Assembly (NCBI GenBank): GCA_033850885.1 | Contig: JAWWPG010000046.1 | Span: 62,001-126,000, forward strand | Length of the DNA stretch: 64,000 nt | Reading direction: 5' to 3' | Origin: JAWWPG01 sp033850885 | GTDB taxonomy: Bacteria; Actinomycetota; Actinomycetes; Propionibacteriales; Nocardioidaceae | In this document: one piece after another, positions 7,359-15,913 of the stretch | Layout of the letters: the number at the start of each line of letters is the position of its first letter | How positions within the stretch are numbered: position 1 is the first letter of the stretch | The notes under the pieces: generated by a model | Database searches by the model: none | Told to the model about the DNA's origin: nothing | What the model saw: only the letters and a program-made list of their open reading frames with translations | Made by a program: the position numbers and the translations under genes

Positions 7359-10219
7359 CTGCAGCCGCTCGTGGAGCCGCAGCCCTCGCAGACGTAGCAG
7401 CTCCCGGCTGGTCGCATCTTGGTCCCACACGTCATGCAGAGCGGGGCGTCTACTTCCTTGCCCTGGATGGCCTCCAGCAGCTCGGTCGACGTCTTCGCGG
7501 CGCGTCCCTGCTCCTCGGCCGTCGTAGCGGACTCATCCGTGATCGGCTTCGCCCCGGGCTCGGCCGAGACCACGAGACCGGAGGCCGGGGTGGCCTTCAG
7601 CGACTCTGCCTCCGGCAGCTCGTGGGACTCGTCGATCCGTGGCTCGTAGGATCCCGTCTCGAGCTGGCGCTCCCGCTCCTGCGCCGTGTAGATGCCGAGC
7701 GCCGCGCGCTTGTCGAACGGCAGGTAGTCGAGCGCCAGCCGCCGGAAGATGTAGTCCATGATCGACTGGCTCATCCGGACATCGGGGTCGTCGGTGAGGC
7801 CTGCCGGCTCGAACTTCATATTGGTGAACTTCGAGACGTAGGTCTCCAGCGGCACGCCGTACTGCAGCGAGATCGAGATCGCCATCGAGAACGCGTCGAT
7901 CACGCCGGCGAGCGTCGACCCCTGCTTGCCCAGCTTGAGGAAGACCTCACCCAGACCGTCATCCGGGTACGAGCCCGCCGTCATGTAACCCTCGGCGCCG
8001 CCCACCGTGAATGACGTCGTCTTCGACGGGCGCGACCTGGGCAGCCGCTTGCGGATCGGGCGTTCGATCACCTTCACGACCTCGGCCTCGCTGGCCGCCT
8101 GTCCCGACTGACCCTTGCCGTCGCTGAGCGGCTGGCCGACCTTGCAGTTGTCCCGGTAGACGGCCAACGCCTTGAGACCGAGCTTCCAGCCTTGCAGGTA
8201 GACGTCCTCGATCTCCTCGACGGTTGCCGACTCCGGCAGGTTCACGGTCTTGCTGATCGCCCCGGACACGAACGGCTGAGCCGCCGCCATCATCCGGACG
8301 TGACCCATCGGGGCGATGGCCCGCTCGCCCATCGCCGTGTCGAACACCTCGTAGTGCTCAGGGCGCAGACCCGGCGCGTCGATGACGTGACCGTTCTCCG
8401 CGATGAACTCGACAATCGCCTCGATCGTCTCGCCCGAGTAGCCGAGCTTGCGAAGCGCCCGCGGCACCGACTGGTTGACGATCTGCATCGAGCCGCCCCC
8501 GACGAGCTTCTTGAACTTCACCAGAGAGAAGTCAGGCTCGATCCCCGTGGTGTCGCAGTCGAGCATGAACGAGATGGTGCCGGTCGGCGCTATCACACTC
8601 GCCTGCGCGTTGCGGTAGCCGTGCTCGGCTCCCAGCTTGACCACGGCGTCCCACGCCCTGGTGGCCGCGCTCTGCACCCGGCGGTCGCTCTCACTGATGG
8701 TTCGCAGGGCGTCATTCGCGGCGGCGTGCTTGCGCATGACGCGCTTGTGGGCATCCGCGTTGCGCTCGTAGCCGGCATAGGGGCCGACCACCGAAGCGAG
8801 CTCGGCGGACCGCTTGTACGACGTACCTGTCATCAGCGACGTGATCGCCGCAGCCAGGGTCCGGCCGCCATCGGAGTCGTAGCCGAGACCCATGGCCATC
8901 AGCAGCGCGCCCAGGTTGGCATAGCCGATGCCGAGCTGGCGGTAGTCGCGGGTGGTCTCGGTGATCTTCTCCGTCGGGAAGTCGGCGAAGCAGATCGAGA
9001 TGTCCATCGCGGTGATGACCATCGCGACGCACTTGGCGAAGAGGTCCGCATCGAACGTGTCATCGTCCCGCAGGAACTTGAGCAGGTTCAGGCTCGCCAA
9101 GTTGCAGGAGGAGTTGTCGAGGCTCATGTACTCACTGCACGGGTTACTTGCCGTGATCCGGCCGGTTTCTGGGTTGGTGTGCCAGTCGTTGATCGTGTCG
9201 TCGTACTGGATGCCAGGGTCCGCGCATTCCCAGGCGGCTTTGGCGATCTTCTCGAACAGCGCCTTGGCGTTGATCGTCTCGATCACCTCGCCGGTCTGAC
9301 GCGCCTTCAGCCCGAACTCGCCGCCGGCCTCGACGGCACGCATGAACTCGTCGGTGACCCGCACCGAGTTGTTGGCGTTCTGGTACTGCACCGAGACGAT
9401 GTCCCGGCCGCCGAGGTCCATGTCGAAGCCGGCGTCGCGCAGAGCGCGGATCTTGTCCTCCTCCCGCGCCTTCGTCTCGACGAACTCCTCGATGTCGGGG
9501 TGGTCGACGTCCAGCACCACCATCTTGGCCGCCCGACGTGTCGCGCCACCGGACTTGATCGTCCCCGCACTCGCGTCGGCGCCGCGCATGAAGGACACCG
9601 GCCCGCTCGCCGTACCGCCGCTGCTGAGCAGCTCCTTGCTGGACCGGATCCGCGAGAGGTTCAGGCCGGCCCCCGACCCGCCCTTGAAGATGAACCCTTC
9701 TTCTTTGTACCAATTTAAGATGCTATCCATTGAATCATCAACAGATAGGATGAAACACGCGCTCACCTGCTGCGGGCTCGCCGTACCGACGTTGAACCAC
9801 ACCGGGGAGTTGAAGCTGAACACCTGGTGCACCAGCATGTGCGTCAGCTCGTGCTCGAAGATCTCCGCGTCGGCCGGCGTCGCGAAGTAGCCGTGCTGCT
9901 CCCCCGCCGCCCGGTAGGTCTTGACGACCCGGTCCACGAGCTGCTTGAGGCTCCACTCACGGGCCGCGGTGCCGACGGCACCGCGGAAGTACTTGGTCGT
10001 GACGATCGTGGAGGCGTTGACCGACCAGAAGTCGGGGAACTCAACTCCGTGCTGCTCGAAGACGGTCTCGCCGGTCTTCCAGTTCTGCTGGACGACGTCG
10101 CGCCGTTCCCACGTCACCGCGTCGTAGGGATGGGTGCCCTCCGTGGTGAAGATCCGCTCGATCTTCAGCCCCTTGGCCTGCTTGGATCCAGCGGCGCGAC
10201 GGCTGTCCGTCTCGGTCAT
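7355..10219 (-). CDS. nrdJ: Vitamin B12-dependent ribonucleoside-diphosphate reductase (class II)
   Basis: A 954-residue adenosylcobalamin-dependent reductase making deoxyribonucleotides without oxygen dependence. The active-site region has QVSACFILSVDDSMDSI (Cys155), NPCSEYMSLDNSSCNLASLN and the TGTISFMLDCDTTGIEPDFS loop. The C-terminus is a zinc-ribbon-like CMTCGTKM ... CYVCEGCG with a final cysteine-rich tail for re-reduction. RBS AGGAGAG precedes the ATG. It follows nrdR by 55 bp, forming an nrdR-nrdJ operon. Odd point: codons 158-174 are AT-rich (CTA TCT GTT GAT ... TTA AAT ... AAA GAA GAA), about 31% GC, including a TTA codon, while the protein sequence stays conserved. Confidence 0.97.
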   Translation of the reverse strand: MTETDSRRAAGSKQAKGLKIERIFTTEGTHPYDAVTWERRDVVQQNWKTGETVFEQHGVEFPDFWSVNASTIVTTKYFRGAVGTAAREWSLKQLVDRVVKTYRAAGEQHGYFATPADAEIFEHELTHMLVHQVFSFNSPVWFNVGTASPQQVSACFILSVDDSMDSILNWYKEEGFIFKGGSGAGLNLSRIRSSKELLSSGGTASGPVSFMRGADASAGTIKSGGATRRAAKMVVLDVDHPDIEEFVETKAREEDKIRALRDAGFDMDLGGRDIVSVQYQNANNSVRVTDEFMRAVEAGGEFGLKARQTGEVIETINAKALFEKIAKAAWECADPGIQYDDTINDWHTNPETGRITASNPCSEYMSLDNSSCNLASLNLLKFLRDDDTFDADLFAKCVAMVITAMDISICFADFPTEKITETTRDYRQLGIGYANLGALLMAMGLGYDSDGGRTLAAAITSLMTGTSYKRSAELASVVGPYAGYERNADAHKRVMRKHAAANDALRTISESDRRVQSAATRAWDAVVKLGAEHGYRNAQASVIAPTGTISFMLDCDTTGIEPDFSLVKFKKLVGGGSMQIVNQSVPRALRKLGYSGETIEAIVEFIAENGHVIDAPGLRPEHYEVFDTAMGERAIAPMGHVRMMAAAQPFVSGAISKTVNLPESATVEEIEDVYLQGWKLGLKALAVYRDNCKVGQPLSDGKGQSGQAASEAEVVKVIERPIRKRLPRSRPSKTTSFTVGGAEGYMTAGSYPDDGLGEVFLKLGKQGSTLAGVIDAFSMAISISLQYGVPLETYVSKFTNMKFEPAGLTDDPDVRMSQSIMDYIFRRLALDYLPFDKRAALGIYTAQERERQLETGSYEPRIDESHELPEAESLKATPASGLVVSAEPGAKPITDESATTAEEQGRAAKTSTELLEAIQGKEVDAPLCMTCGTKMRPAGSCYVCEGCGSTSGCS

Positions 10220-10274
10220 GGTCTCTCCTGCCTCAGTGTTTCCGGGGGTGACGCGTTGACGTGGTGACGTGACG

Positions 10275-10775
10275 TCACCGTGGCTTCCGGGGTGGTGCTT
10301 CGTGGTACGACGGCTCTTCGGCCGTGGGCGTGGTCTCGGCCCTCAGCAGCGCGATCTCGGTCTCGAAGTCGTCTGCCGACGTGAACGACCGGTAGACGCT
10401 CGCGAACCGTAGGTAGGCGACCTCGTCGAGCTCGCGCAGCGGGCCGAGGATGGCGAGTCCCACCTCTTGGGACGGCACCTCTGCCCAGCCGGACGCGCGC
10501 AGCGAGTCCTCGACCCGAGAGCCGAGCACCGCGAGGTCGTCCGCGCTGACCGGCCGGCCCTTGCAGGCCTTGCGGACGCCGCCGATCGCCTTGTCCCGGC
10601 TGAACGCCTCCGTCGCGCCCGACCGCTTGACGACGGTCAGCTGCATCTGCTCGACGGTGGTGAAGCGCTTCTCACAGCTCGAGCACGAGCGGCGGCGGCG
10701 GATCGAGGCGCCGTCCTCGGCCACCCGGGAGTCGAGCACCCGGGTGTCGGTGTGGCGGCAGTACGGGCAGTGCAT
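10275..10775 (-). CDS. nrdR: Transcriptional repressor NrdR
   Basis: A 166-residue regulator that senses dATP/ATP and represses ribonucleotide reductase genes. The zinc ribbon is MHCPYCRH (Cys3, Cys6) and CSSCEKRFTT (Cys31, Cys34), followed by the ATP-cone domain (VVKRSGATEAFSRDKAIGG). The ATG at 10775 has RBS AAGGAGG nine bases upstream and gives the canonical N-terminus, so a 20-residue longer reading is rejected. It heads the nrdR-nrdJ operon and has paired NrdR boxes in its own promoter, implying autoregulation. Confidence 0.97.
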   Translation of the reverse strand: MHCPYCRHTDTRVLDSRVAEDGASIRRRRSCSSCEKRFTTVEQMQLTVVKRSGATEAFSRDKAIGGVRKACKGRPVSADDLAVLGSRVEDSLRASGWAEVPSQEVGLAILGPLRELDEVAYLRFASVYRSFTSADDFETEIALLRAETTPTAEEPSYHEAPPRKPR

Positions 10776-10909
10776 GGTCTCGCCGCCTCCTTCGTGGCTC
10801 GCGTCCACATTGTTTGTATCCCGGTCCGCCGACACTTCTCCGGCTCGTTCGCCTGGGGATGTGCCTGTGGACGAGCTGGGGACAAAGTCCGGGTCCCTGT
10901 GGGTGACTC

Positions 10910-10925
10910 ACCACTATCTGTGGAG
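10910..10925. promoter_or_regulatory. NrdR box 1
   Basis: ACCACTATCTGTGGAG resembles the known NrdR box, a 16-bp palindrome with an AT-rich centre flanked by CAC/GTG. It lies downstream of the probable transcription start on the minus strand and is exactly 32 bp from box 2, the three-turn spacing known for NrdR pairs. Confidence 0.75.
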
Positions 10926-10941
10926 GAACCACACCCGTGTA

Positions 10942-10957
10942 ACTACTATATCTGGTG
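10942..10957. promoter_or_regulatory. NrdR box 2
   Basis: ACTACTATATCTGGTG is the second NrdR-like palindrome and covers the -10 hexamer of the nrdR promoter. Starts of the two boxes are 32 bp apart. Confidence 0.78.
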
Positions 10958-10973
10958 GCGACCCTACGCTCAA
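10945..10973 (-). promoter_or_regulatory. nrdR-nrdJ promoter
   Basis: On the minus strand TTGAGC (10973-10968) and TATAGT (10950-10945) are separated by 17 bases, a strong vegetative sigma-type promoter. Its -10 lies inside NrdR box 2, so repressor binding should exclude polymerase. The leader to the nrdR ATG would be about 160 bases. Confidence 0.75.
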
Positions 10974-11215
10974 GACCCCCGACGCAACAAGAGCATCGCG
11001 GGAACAGACCGAAGATTCCGCGTTGTCGCAGGTCACCGCGCTCGACTGCCATGTGCGGCCTCGGCGTGTCGTACGTCGACCACTCGGCCCGGCGGCGTAC
11101 CCGACGCCCACGCGCCCACTTCTCAGCTGGTAAGTCCCGGTACGGCTCCCTCCCGGGGCGGCGGACAGCCGTTCCGTTCCTTACCAGATCTCCCACCGGC
11201 CACACGAGCATCGAG

Positions 11216-11224
11216 TTATCCACA
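11216..11224. promoter_or_regulatory. Single consensus DnaA box
   Basis: TTATCCACA is a perfect DnaA box in the 525-bp gap between nrdR and the lipoprotein gene. It stands alone, so it is not an origin. DnaA control of ribonucleotide reductase genes is known in other bacteria, but this box is about 240 bp upstream of the nrdR promoter and its role is unproven. I see no gene in the rest of 10776-11300. Confidence 0.35.
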
Positions 11225-11300
11225 GATGGCCGAGGAGGCCTAGTCGAGCCAAGCGGGAAACGGTACTTTGACGGGAGCTTCGTCACGACGAGGGGGGACG

Positions 11301-11885
11301 ATGCACCGGCTCGCTGTCGCAGCGGCGATCACCTGCCTGTGTGCCCCTGCCCTGTTCGGGTGCAGCCAGGACCCTCAGCCGACTGGCCCCACCACGCCGC
11401 CGCGATCGACATCTCCCGGAGCTTCGCCTGCTTCGCCCTCAACCTCGACGAGCTCCACCCGCTCCACGGCCCCCATGATCCCTGCGCTCGCGATGCGAAA
11501 GTCGATCCCAGGCGCCAAGGCGTTTGTGGCGGTATTCGTCTCGGAGATGAACAAAGCCTGGACGTCTCTTGAAACAACGTCGCTACGGACGCTCTTCGCT
11601 ACCGCCTGCGTCTCATGTCGCGACGTCGCCAACGGGATTGACAGGATTCGCAGGCGCTCAGGCAAGACCGAAGGCGCCATTTGGTCGATACGATCCGCAG
11701 CACCTATTCCTTTGCAAAGGCTTTCTGCCCCCATCATCCACACAGCGATCCAGACAACAGCGGGTCGGTGGACGCCAACATCGAAATCACCATGGAGAAG
11801 AATCCCTGCAGACACGACCCAATGGGATTTTCATTTGACCTGGACGGGCGACCATTGGCGAATGCGCAAGGTGGTCTCCGAATGA
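11301..11885 (+). CDS. Small lipoprotein, DUF6318-like
   Basis: A 194-residue predicted lipoprotein: signal peptide 1-20 with lipobox-like LFGC (Cys21), then a Thr/Pro/Ser-rich linker to about residue 65, and a globular part with GAKAFVAVFVSEMNKAWTSL and two cysteines in TACVSCRDV. The pattern (linker, GA-x-AFV helix, CxxC) resembles actinobacterial DUF6318 lipoproteins. The start ATG has the strong RBS GAGGGGGGACG. Its stop overlaps the next start as ATGA, so the two are co-translated. The composition is clearly less GC-rich than flanking genes, as is its partner. Function unknown. Confidence 0.75.
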   Translation: MHRLAVAAAITCLCAPALFGCSQDPQPTGPTTPPRSTSPGASPASPSTSTSSTRSTAPMIPALAMRKSIPGAKAFVAVFVSEMNKAWTSLETTSLRTLFATACVSCRDVANGIDRIRRRSGKTEGAIWSIRSAAPIPLQRLSAPIIHTAIQTTAGRWTPTSKSPWRRIPADTTQWDFHLTWTGDHWRMRKVVSE

Positions 11886-12757
11886 AGCGAACGATTGGGA
11901 CGCTCCTTTGCGTACTCCTGTTCACACCTCTTGCGCTGGTGATGTCTTCCGCCTCCGCGGGAGATGGCTGCAGCGTGGTGAAGCACAACGGGGACCCGCG
12001 CCACTACTGGTCTAACTGCCACAACGGGGAAAACCACCCGGGAGAGGGGCCGTTGGGACCGACAGGCGGAGGTGGTGATGGTCGATACTACGAATATGTG
12101 TGGCTGCCCACATGCCCCAACGCACTCCCCGGCACGCCCGGCGCAGAACAAGCGGACTGCCGTGCCGCCCACTCGTGCAGCAACCCGAGGCTCACCTCCC
12201 AATCCCTTTGGGGGCAGTTGTATGACCGAAGCGGACAGGTGGTGCTCCCTTGGCACTATCTGACTTCGGATTGTCGCGATCCCCAGCGCGTGGGTCCAAC
12301 CAAGAAACGGGCTTTGAGTTGGGCGGACGTGCGGTCAGCGATCAGGAAAATCGGTGTTCCACGGAATATGGTGCAGGGCCCAGACTACACCCTGGTTAAT
12401 CTACGAACTACCTTCTACACCAGTGCGAGGAATGTGGAACGGAGGCTTACGATCGTCGGTTTCAAAGTCGATGTTGAGATTACGCCAAGCCGATACATCT
12501 GGCATTGGGGCGACGGTGCTGCCACAACCACCTCGATGCCAGGTCGACCTTATCCAGCCAGGGACATAACGCATACCTATGTGCATGCAACGGCTCCGGG
12601 AGTTGGCTTGCCGCTACGCGTTGACGTTGCCTATACGGCCCGGTTCCGGGTCGACGGTGGGGATTGGGTCCCCGTCACCGACGAACTCGTCGTCAGGGGC
12701 ATCTCAAGACAGCTGCCGGTCAAGCAGGCGAGTGCGGTCCTCGTGCCGAGCAGCTGA
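11882..12757 (+). CDS. Secreted protein with PKD-like domain
   Basis: A 291-residue exported protein. Residues 1-27 form a signal peptide ending near SASAG. A Gly-rich segment and a Cys-containing region (CPNALPG ... CRAAHSCS) follow. Residues about 195-270 look like a PKD fold: IWHWGDGAATTT and, twenty residues on, DITHTYVHATA, the W-GDG ... H-x-Y pattern. It overlaps the lipoprotein gene by 4 bases. GC content and codon choice (many AT-ending codons) differ from neighbours, suggesting transferred or fast-evolving DNA. Likely surface or extracellular; ligand unknown. Confidence 0.78.
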   Translation: MKRTIGTLLCVLLFTPLALVMSSASAGDGCSVVKHNGDPRHYWSNCHNGENHPGEGPLGPTGGGGDGRYYEYVWLPTCPNALPGTPGAEQADCRAAHSCSNPRLTSQSLWGQLYDRSGQVVLPWHYLTSDCRDPQRVGPTKKRALSWADVRSAIRKIGVPRNMVQGPDYTLVNLRTTFYTSARNVERRLTIVGFKVDVEITPSRYIWHWGDGAATTTSMPGRPYPARDITHTYVHATAPGVGLPLRVDVAYTARFRVDGGDWVPVTDELVVRGISRQLPVKQASAVLVPSS

Positions 12758-12827
12758 GTAGGCCCAGCCGATCGTCAGGACGACCTCAAAGTTGTACGAC
12801 GCACGGGCTGGTGCAAAAACCAAGCGG

Positions 12828-12858
12828 GCCCTACAGGATCGGGGGATCCTCTAAGGGC
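12828..12858. terminator. Hairpin between convergent genes
   Basis: GCCCT..AGGATC pairs with GATCCT...AGGGC around a GGGG loop, with a small internal loop. It lies between the PKD-protein gene and the convergent amidotransferase gene, where a bidirectional terminator would be expected. There is no U-tract. Confidence 0.45.
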
Positions 12859-12960
12859 AACGCGGCGTGGATGCGACCCTGCAACGCCCGCGCCGTGTTG
12901 CACCCAGAGCGGGTCAGCGCCTCACGGTGCTGGCCCGCTCGCTTGCCCCGGCGCTCGGGG

Positions 12961-13677
12961 TCAACCGGAGGCGGCGACCCGCACCAAATGCTCGAAAAGT
13001 CGCGGGTCGTCCCCCGCCTCCGGATGCCACTGCACCCCGATCCGGAACCGGGCGGACGGATCCTCGAAGGCTTCGAGGACCCCGTCGTCGGCCCGGGCGC
13101 TCACCTGGTAGCGGGCGGCGTCCGAGACGCCTTGGTGGTGGTACGTCGCAACGGTCACGCCCTCGCCGAGGATGTCGCGAAGCCTGGTCCCGGCGAGGAG
13201 GCGGACCTGGTGCGTGCCGTACATCCCGACGCCGGGAGCGTGGCTGGTGTTGCCCAGCCGGTCGGGAAGGTGCTGCTCGAGCGCGCCGCCGGCGGCAACC
13301 GCCATCACCTGCATTCCTCGGCACACCCCCAGCAACGGGACGTCGTCCTCCTCCGTCACCCGAGCCAGCAACAGCTCCGACTCGTCGCGATCCGGGCGGG
13401 GATACTGCACCAAGGGGTGCGGCTGCTGCCCGTACCGGCTCGGCTGCACGTCGGCGCCACCAGCGATGATCAGGCCCTCCATGCGGGAGAGCACGTTGCG
13501 GGCGTCCGCCTCCGTGGCGTCCTGCGGAAGCGGTGGCACCACCAAGGCCAGCCCGCCGGCGGCCGAGACCTGTCGGACATAGGCGTGCGGCACCAGCGCG
13601 GCCGGTACGTCCCGCCACGACGACCAGCTCGCCGGTTCGACATACGACGTGATCCCGATGACCGGCCGCCGGTTCAT
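12961..13677 (-). CDS. Class I glutamine amidotransferase-like gamma-glutamyl hydrolase (PuuD-like)
   Basis: A 238-residue class I GATase-like hydrolase. The nucleophile elbow is PLLGVCRGMQVM (Cys119), and the catalytic His-Glu pair is in VQWHPEAGD. GGADVQPSRY is typical of the PuuD branch, which removes glutamate from gamma-glutamyl-GABA or related gamma-glutamyl amides. It follows the SDR gene by 25 bp and belongs with the glutamine-synthetase-like ligase and aldehyde dehydrogenase: ligase adds glutamate, oxidation follows, this enzyme removes it. The actual amine is not determined by the sequence. Confidence 0.9.
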   Translation of the reverse strand: MNRRPVIGITSYVEPASWSSWRDVPAALVPHAYVRQVSAAGGLALVVPPLPQDATEADARNVLSRMEGLIIAGGADVQPSRYGQQPHPLVQYPRPDRDESELLLARVTEEDDVPLLGVCRGMQVMAVAAGGALEQHLPDRLGNTSHAPGVGMYGTHQVRLLAGTRLRDILGEGVTVATYHHQGVSDAARYQVSARADDGVLEAFEDPSARFRIGVQWHPEAGDDPRLFEHLVRVAASG

Positions 13678-13702
13678 CGGGGCACTCCAGTCCCAGCGCG
13701 GC

Positions 13703-14479
13703 TCACAGCGGAGTGACGTATGCGCCGGCGATGCCTCCGTCAACGAGGAACTGCGACGCCGTGATGAAGCTCGAGTCGTCGCTGGCCAGGAACAGCGCCG
13801 CCGACGCGATCTCCTCCGGCTCCGCGAAGCGCCCCATCGGGACGTGCACGAGCCGCCGGGCCGCCCGCTCGGGATCCTCGGCAAACAGCTTCTGGAGCAG
13901 CGGGGTGTTGACGGGACCGGGGCAGAGCGCGTTGACGCGGATGCCTTCGCGGGCGAACTGCACCCCGAGCTCCCGGCTCATCGCGAGCACGCCGCCTTTG
14001 CTCGCGGTGTACGAGATCTGGGACGTCGCCGCCCCCATGACCGCCACGAAGGAGGCGGTGTTGATGATCGAGCCGCGACCCTGGGCCCGCATGTAGGGCA
14101 GCACCGCCTTACAGCACAGGAAGACGCTCGTCAGGTTGACCTCCTGGACGCGTCGCCAGGCCTCGAGGCCCGTGTCGAGGATCGAGTCGTCGTCAGGCGG
14201 GGAGATGCCGGCGTTGTTGAAGGCGACATCCACGCTCCCGTACGCCGTGTGGGCGGCCTCGAAGAGAGCGTCGACCTGGTCGGCGTCGGTCACGTCACAC
14301 GACTGGTACCGCCCGCCGACCTCATCGGCCACGGACGGACCTCGTGCGTCGTCGACGTCGGCGATCACGACGTTGGCGCCTTCGGAGGCGAAGCGGCGAG
14401 CCGTCGCGAGGCCGATCCCGCCGCACCCTCCGGTGATCACGGCGGTCCGTCCGGCGAGCCGGCCGCTGTCTGATGGCAT
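13703..14479 (-). CDS. SDR family oxidoreductase
   Basis: A 258-residue short-chain dehydrogenase. The cofactor loop is TGGCGGIG (16-23), the NNAG motif is FNNAGISPP, and the catalytic triad region has INTASF and SYTASKG. The end ITASQFLVDGGIAGAY is the usual classical SDR C-terminus. ADVDD after the second strand suggests preference for NAD. It lies between the aldehyde dehydrogenase and amidotransferase genes in the same direction, so it probably oxidises an alcohol or a keto intermediate of the amine pathway. The substrate is inferred from location only. Confidence 0.92.
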   Translation of the reverse strand: MPSDSGRLAGRTAVITGGCGGIGLATARRFASEGANVVIADVDDARGPSVADEVGGRYQSCDVTDADQVDALFEAAHTAYGSVDVAFNNAGISPPDDDSILDTGLEAWRRVQEVNLTSVFLCCKAVLPYMRAQGRGSIINTASFVAVMGAATSQISYTASKGGVLAMSRELGVQFAREGIRVNALCPGPVNTPLLQKLFAEDPERAARRLVHVPMGRFAEPEEIASAALFLASDDSSFITASQFLVDGGIAGAYVTPL

Positions 14480-14522
14480 CCTCGTCGTCCTTCCCTCGTC
14501 GTAGGCGTCGCCAGCGACGTTG

Positions 14523-15911
14523 TCAGCTCTCGGATATGAAGACGTTCTTCACATCGGTGAACGCGTCGAGGGCGTCGGGGCCGAGCTCGCGCCCGATCCC
14601 CGACTGCTTGAACCCGCCGAACGGCGTCGAGTATCGCACCGAGGAGTGGGAGTTGACGCTCAGGTTGCCCGCCTGCACGCCGCGGGCGACGCGCAGCGCT
14701 CTTCCGACGTCGCGGGTCCAGATGGAGCCGGACAGACCGTAGTCGCTGTCGTTCGCCTTCGCGACGGCGTCGGCCTCGTCGTCGAACGGCAGCACGGCCA
14801 CCACGGGTCCGAACACCTCCTCGCGCCAGACCCGGTCCCGGTCGCTACGCGGCAGCACGACCGTCGGTGGGTACCAGAACCCCGGCCCGTCCGGCGCCTC
14901 GCCCCGGAACGCCACGTCAACCGCACCGCCCTCGACAAATGAGCGCACGGTCGTCCGTTGTTGCTCCGAGATCAAAGGTCCCATCTCGGCGTCCTCGTCG
15001 CCCGGCGCAGACACCTTCACCCCCTGCACAGCCGGCTCGAGCAGCTCGAGGAAGCGGTCGTGGACGCTTCGCTCGACCAGGATTCTGCTGCGTGCGCAAC
15101 AGTCCTGGCCCGCGTTGTCGAAGACTCCGTACGGCGCCGTCTCCGCCGCCTGCTCCAGGTCGGAGTCGGCAAACACGATGTTGGCGCTCTTGCCACCGAG
15201 CTCCAGCGTGACCCGCTTCACCTGCTCCGCGCAGCCCGCCATGATCGACTTGCCCACCTCCGTGGAGCCGGTGAAGCACACCTTGCGCACAAGGGGGTTG
15301 GTGACGAACCGCTGGCCGACGACGGAGCCCTTACCGGGGAGCACCGTGAACACACCTTGGGGAAGCCCAGCAGTCGCCGCCAGCTCTCCGAGCCGGATCG
15401 CGGTCAGCGGAGTCAGCTCGGCCGGCTTGAGGACGACGGTGTTCCCCGCAGCCAGCGCCGGCGCGAAACCCCACCCGGCGATGGTCATCGGGAAGTTCCA
15501 GGGCACGATCACCCCGACGACGCCCAGCGGCTCCTTGAACGTGACGTCGAGCCCGCCCGCCACCGGGATCTGCCGGCCGAAGAGCCGCTCCGGTGCCGCC
15601 GAGTAGTAGGTCAGCACGTCCCGGACGTTGCCTGCCTCCCAGCGGGCGTTACTGATGGTGTGTCCGGAGTTGCGGACCTCGAGGGCTGCGAGCTCCTCGA
15701 TCGCGGCGTCGACCACCTCCGCGAACCGCCGCAGCAGCCGCGCCCTGTCGGCCGGCGCCAGCTGCCGCCACGTCTCGAACGCCACGGCCGCTCGGGAGAT
15801 GGCGGCATCGGCCTCTTCGGCACTCGTGAGTGGCACCTCGCAGACCAGCTCTTCCGTGGCGGGGTCGATGACGGCATGGCGGGTGCGGGTGTCGTTGTCT
15901 GTGGTCGGCAT
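14523..15911 (-). CDS. NAD(P)-dependent aldehyde dehydrogenase (PuuC/betaine-aldehyde type)
   Basis: A 462-residue aldehyde dehydrogenase. Landmarks: VPWNFPM for the oxyanion hole, KPAELTPLT, FTGSTEVGKSIM in the cofactor loop, catalytic base Glu237 in LELGGKSA, and nucleophile Cys271 in NAGQDCCARSR. EVFGPVVAVLPFD and the FGGFKQSGIGRELG tail are typical. It begins 2 bp after the glutamine-synthetase-like gene stop, so they are co-transcribed. In Puu-type pathways this enzyme oxidises the gamma-glutamyl aldehyde to the acid; simple betaine- or amino-aldehydes are alternatives. Confidence 0.94.
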   Translation of the reverse strand: MPTTDNDTRTRHAVIDPATEELVCEVPLTSAEEADAAISRAAVAFETWRQLAPADRARLLRRFAEVVDAAIEELAALEVRNSGHTISNARWEAGNVRDVLTYYSAAPERLFGRQIPVAGGLDVTFKEPLGVVGVIVPWNFPMTIAGWGFAPALAAGNTVVLKPAELTPLTAIRLGELAATAGLPQGVFTVLPGKGSVVGQRFVTNPLVRKVCFTGSTEVGKSIMAGCAEQVKRVTLELGGKSANIVFADSDLEQAAETAPYGVFDNAGQDCCARSRILVERSVHDRFLELLEPAVQGVKVSAPGDEDAEMGPLISEQQRTTVRSFVEGGAVDVAFRGEAPDGPGFWYPPTVVLPRSDRDRVWREEVFGPVVAVLPFDDEADAVAKANDSDYGLSGSIWTRDVGRALRVARGVQAGNLSVNSHSSVRYSTPFGGFKQSGIGRELGPDALDAFTDVKNVFISES

Positions 15912-15913
15912 GC

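Noticed and set aside
11216..11224. Replication origin marked by a DnaA box
   Set aside because: Only one box, no AT-rich unwinding region and no dnaA/dnaN nearby.
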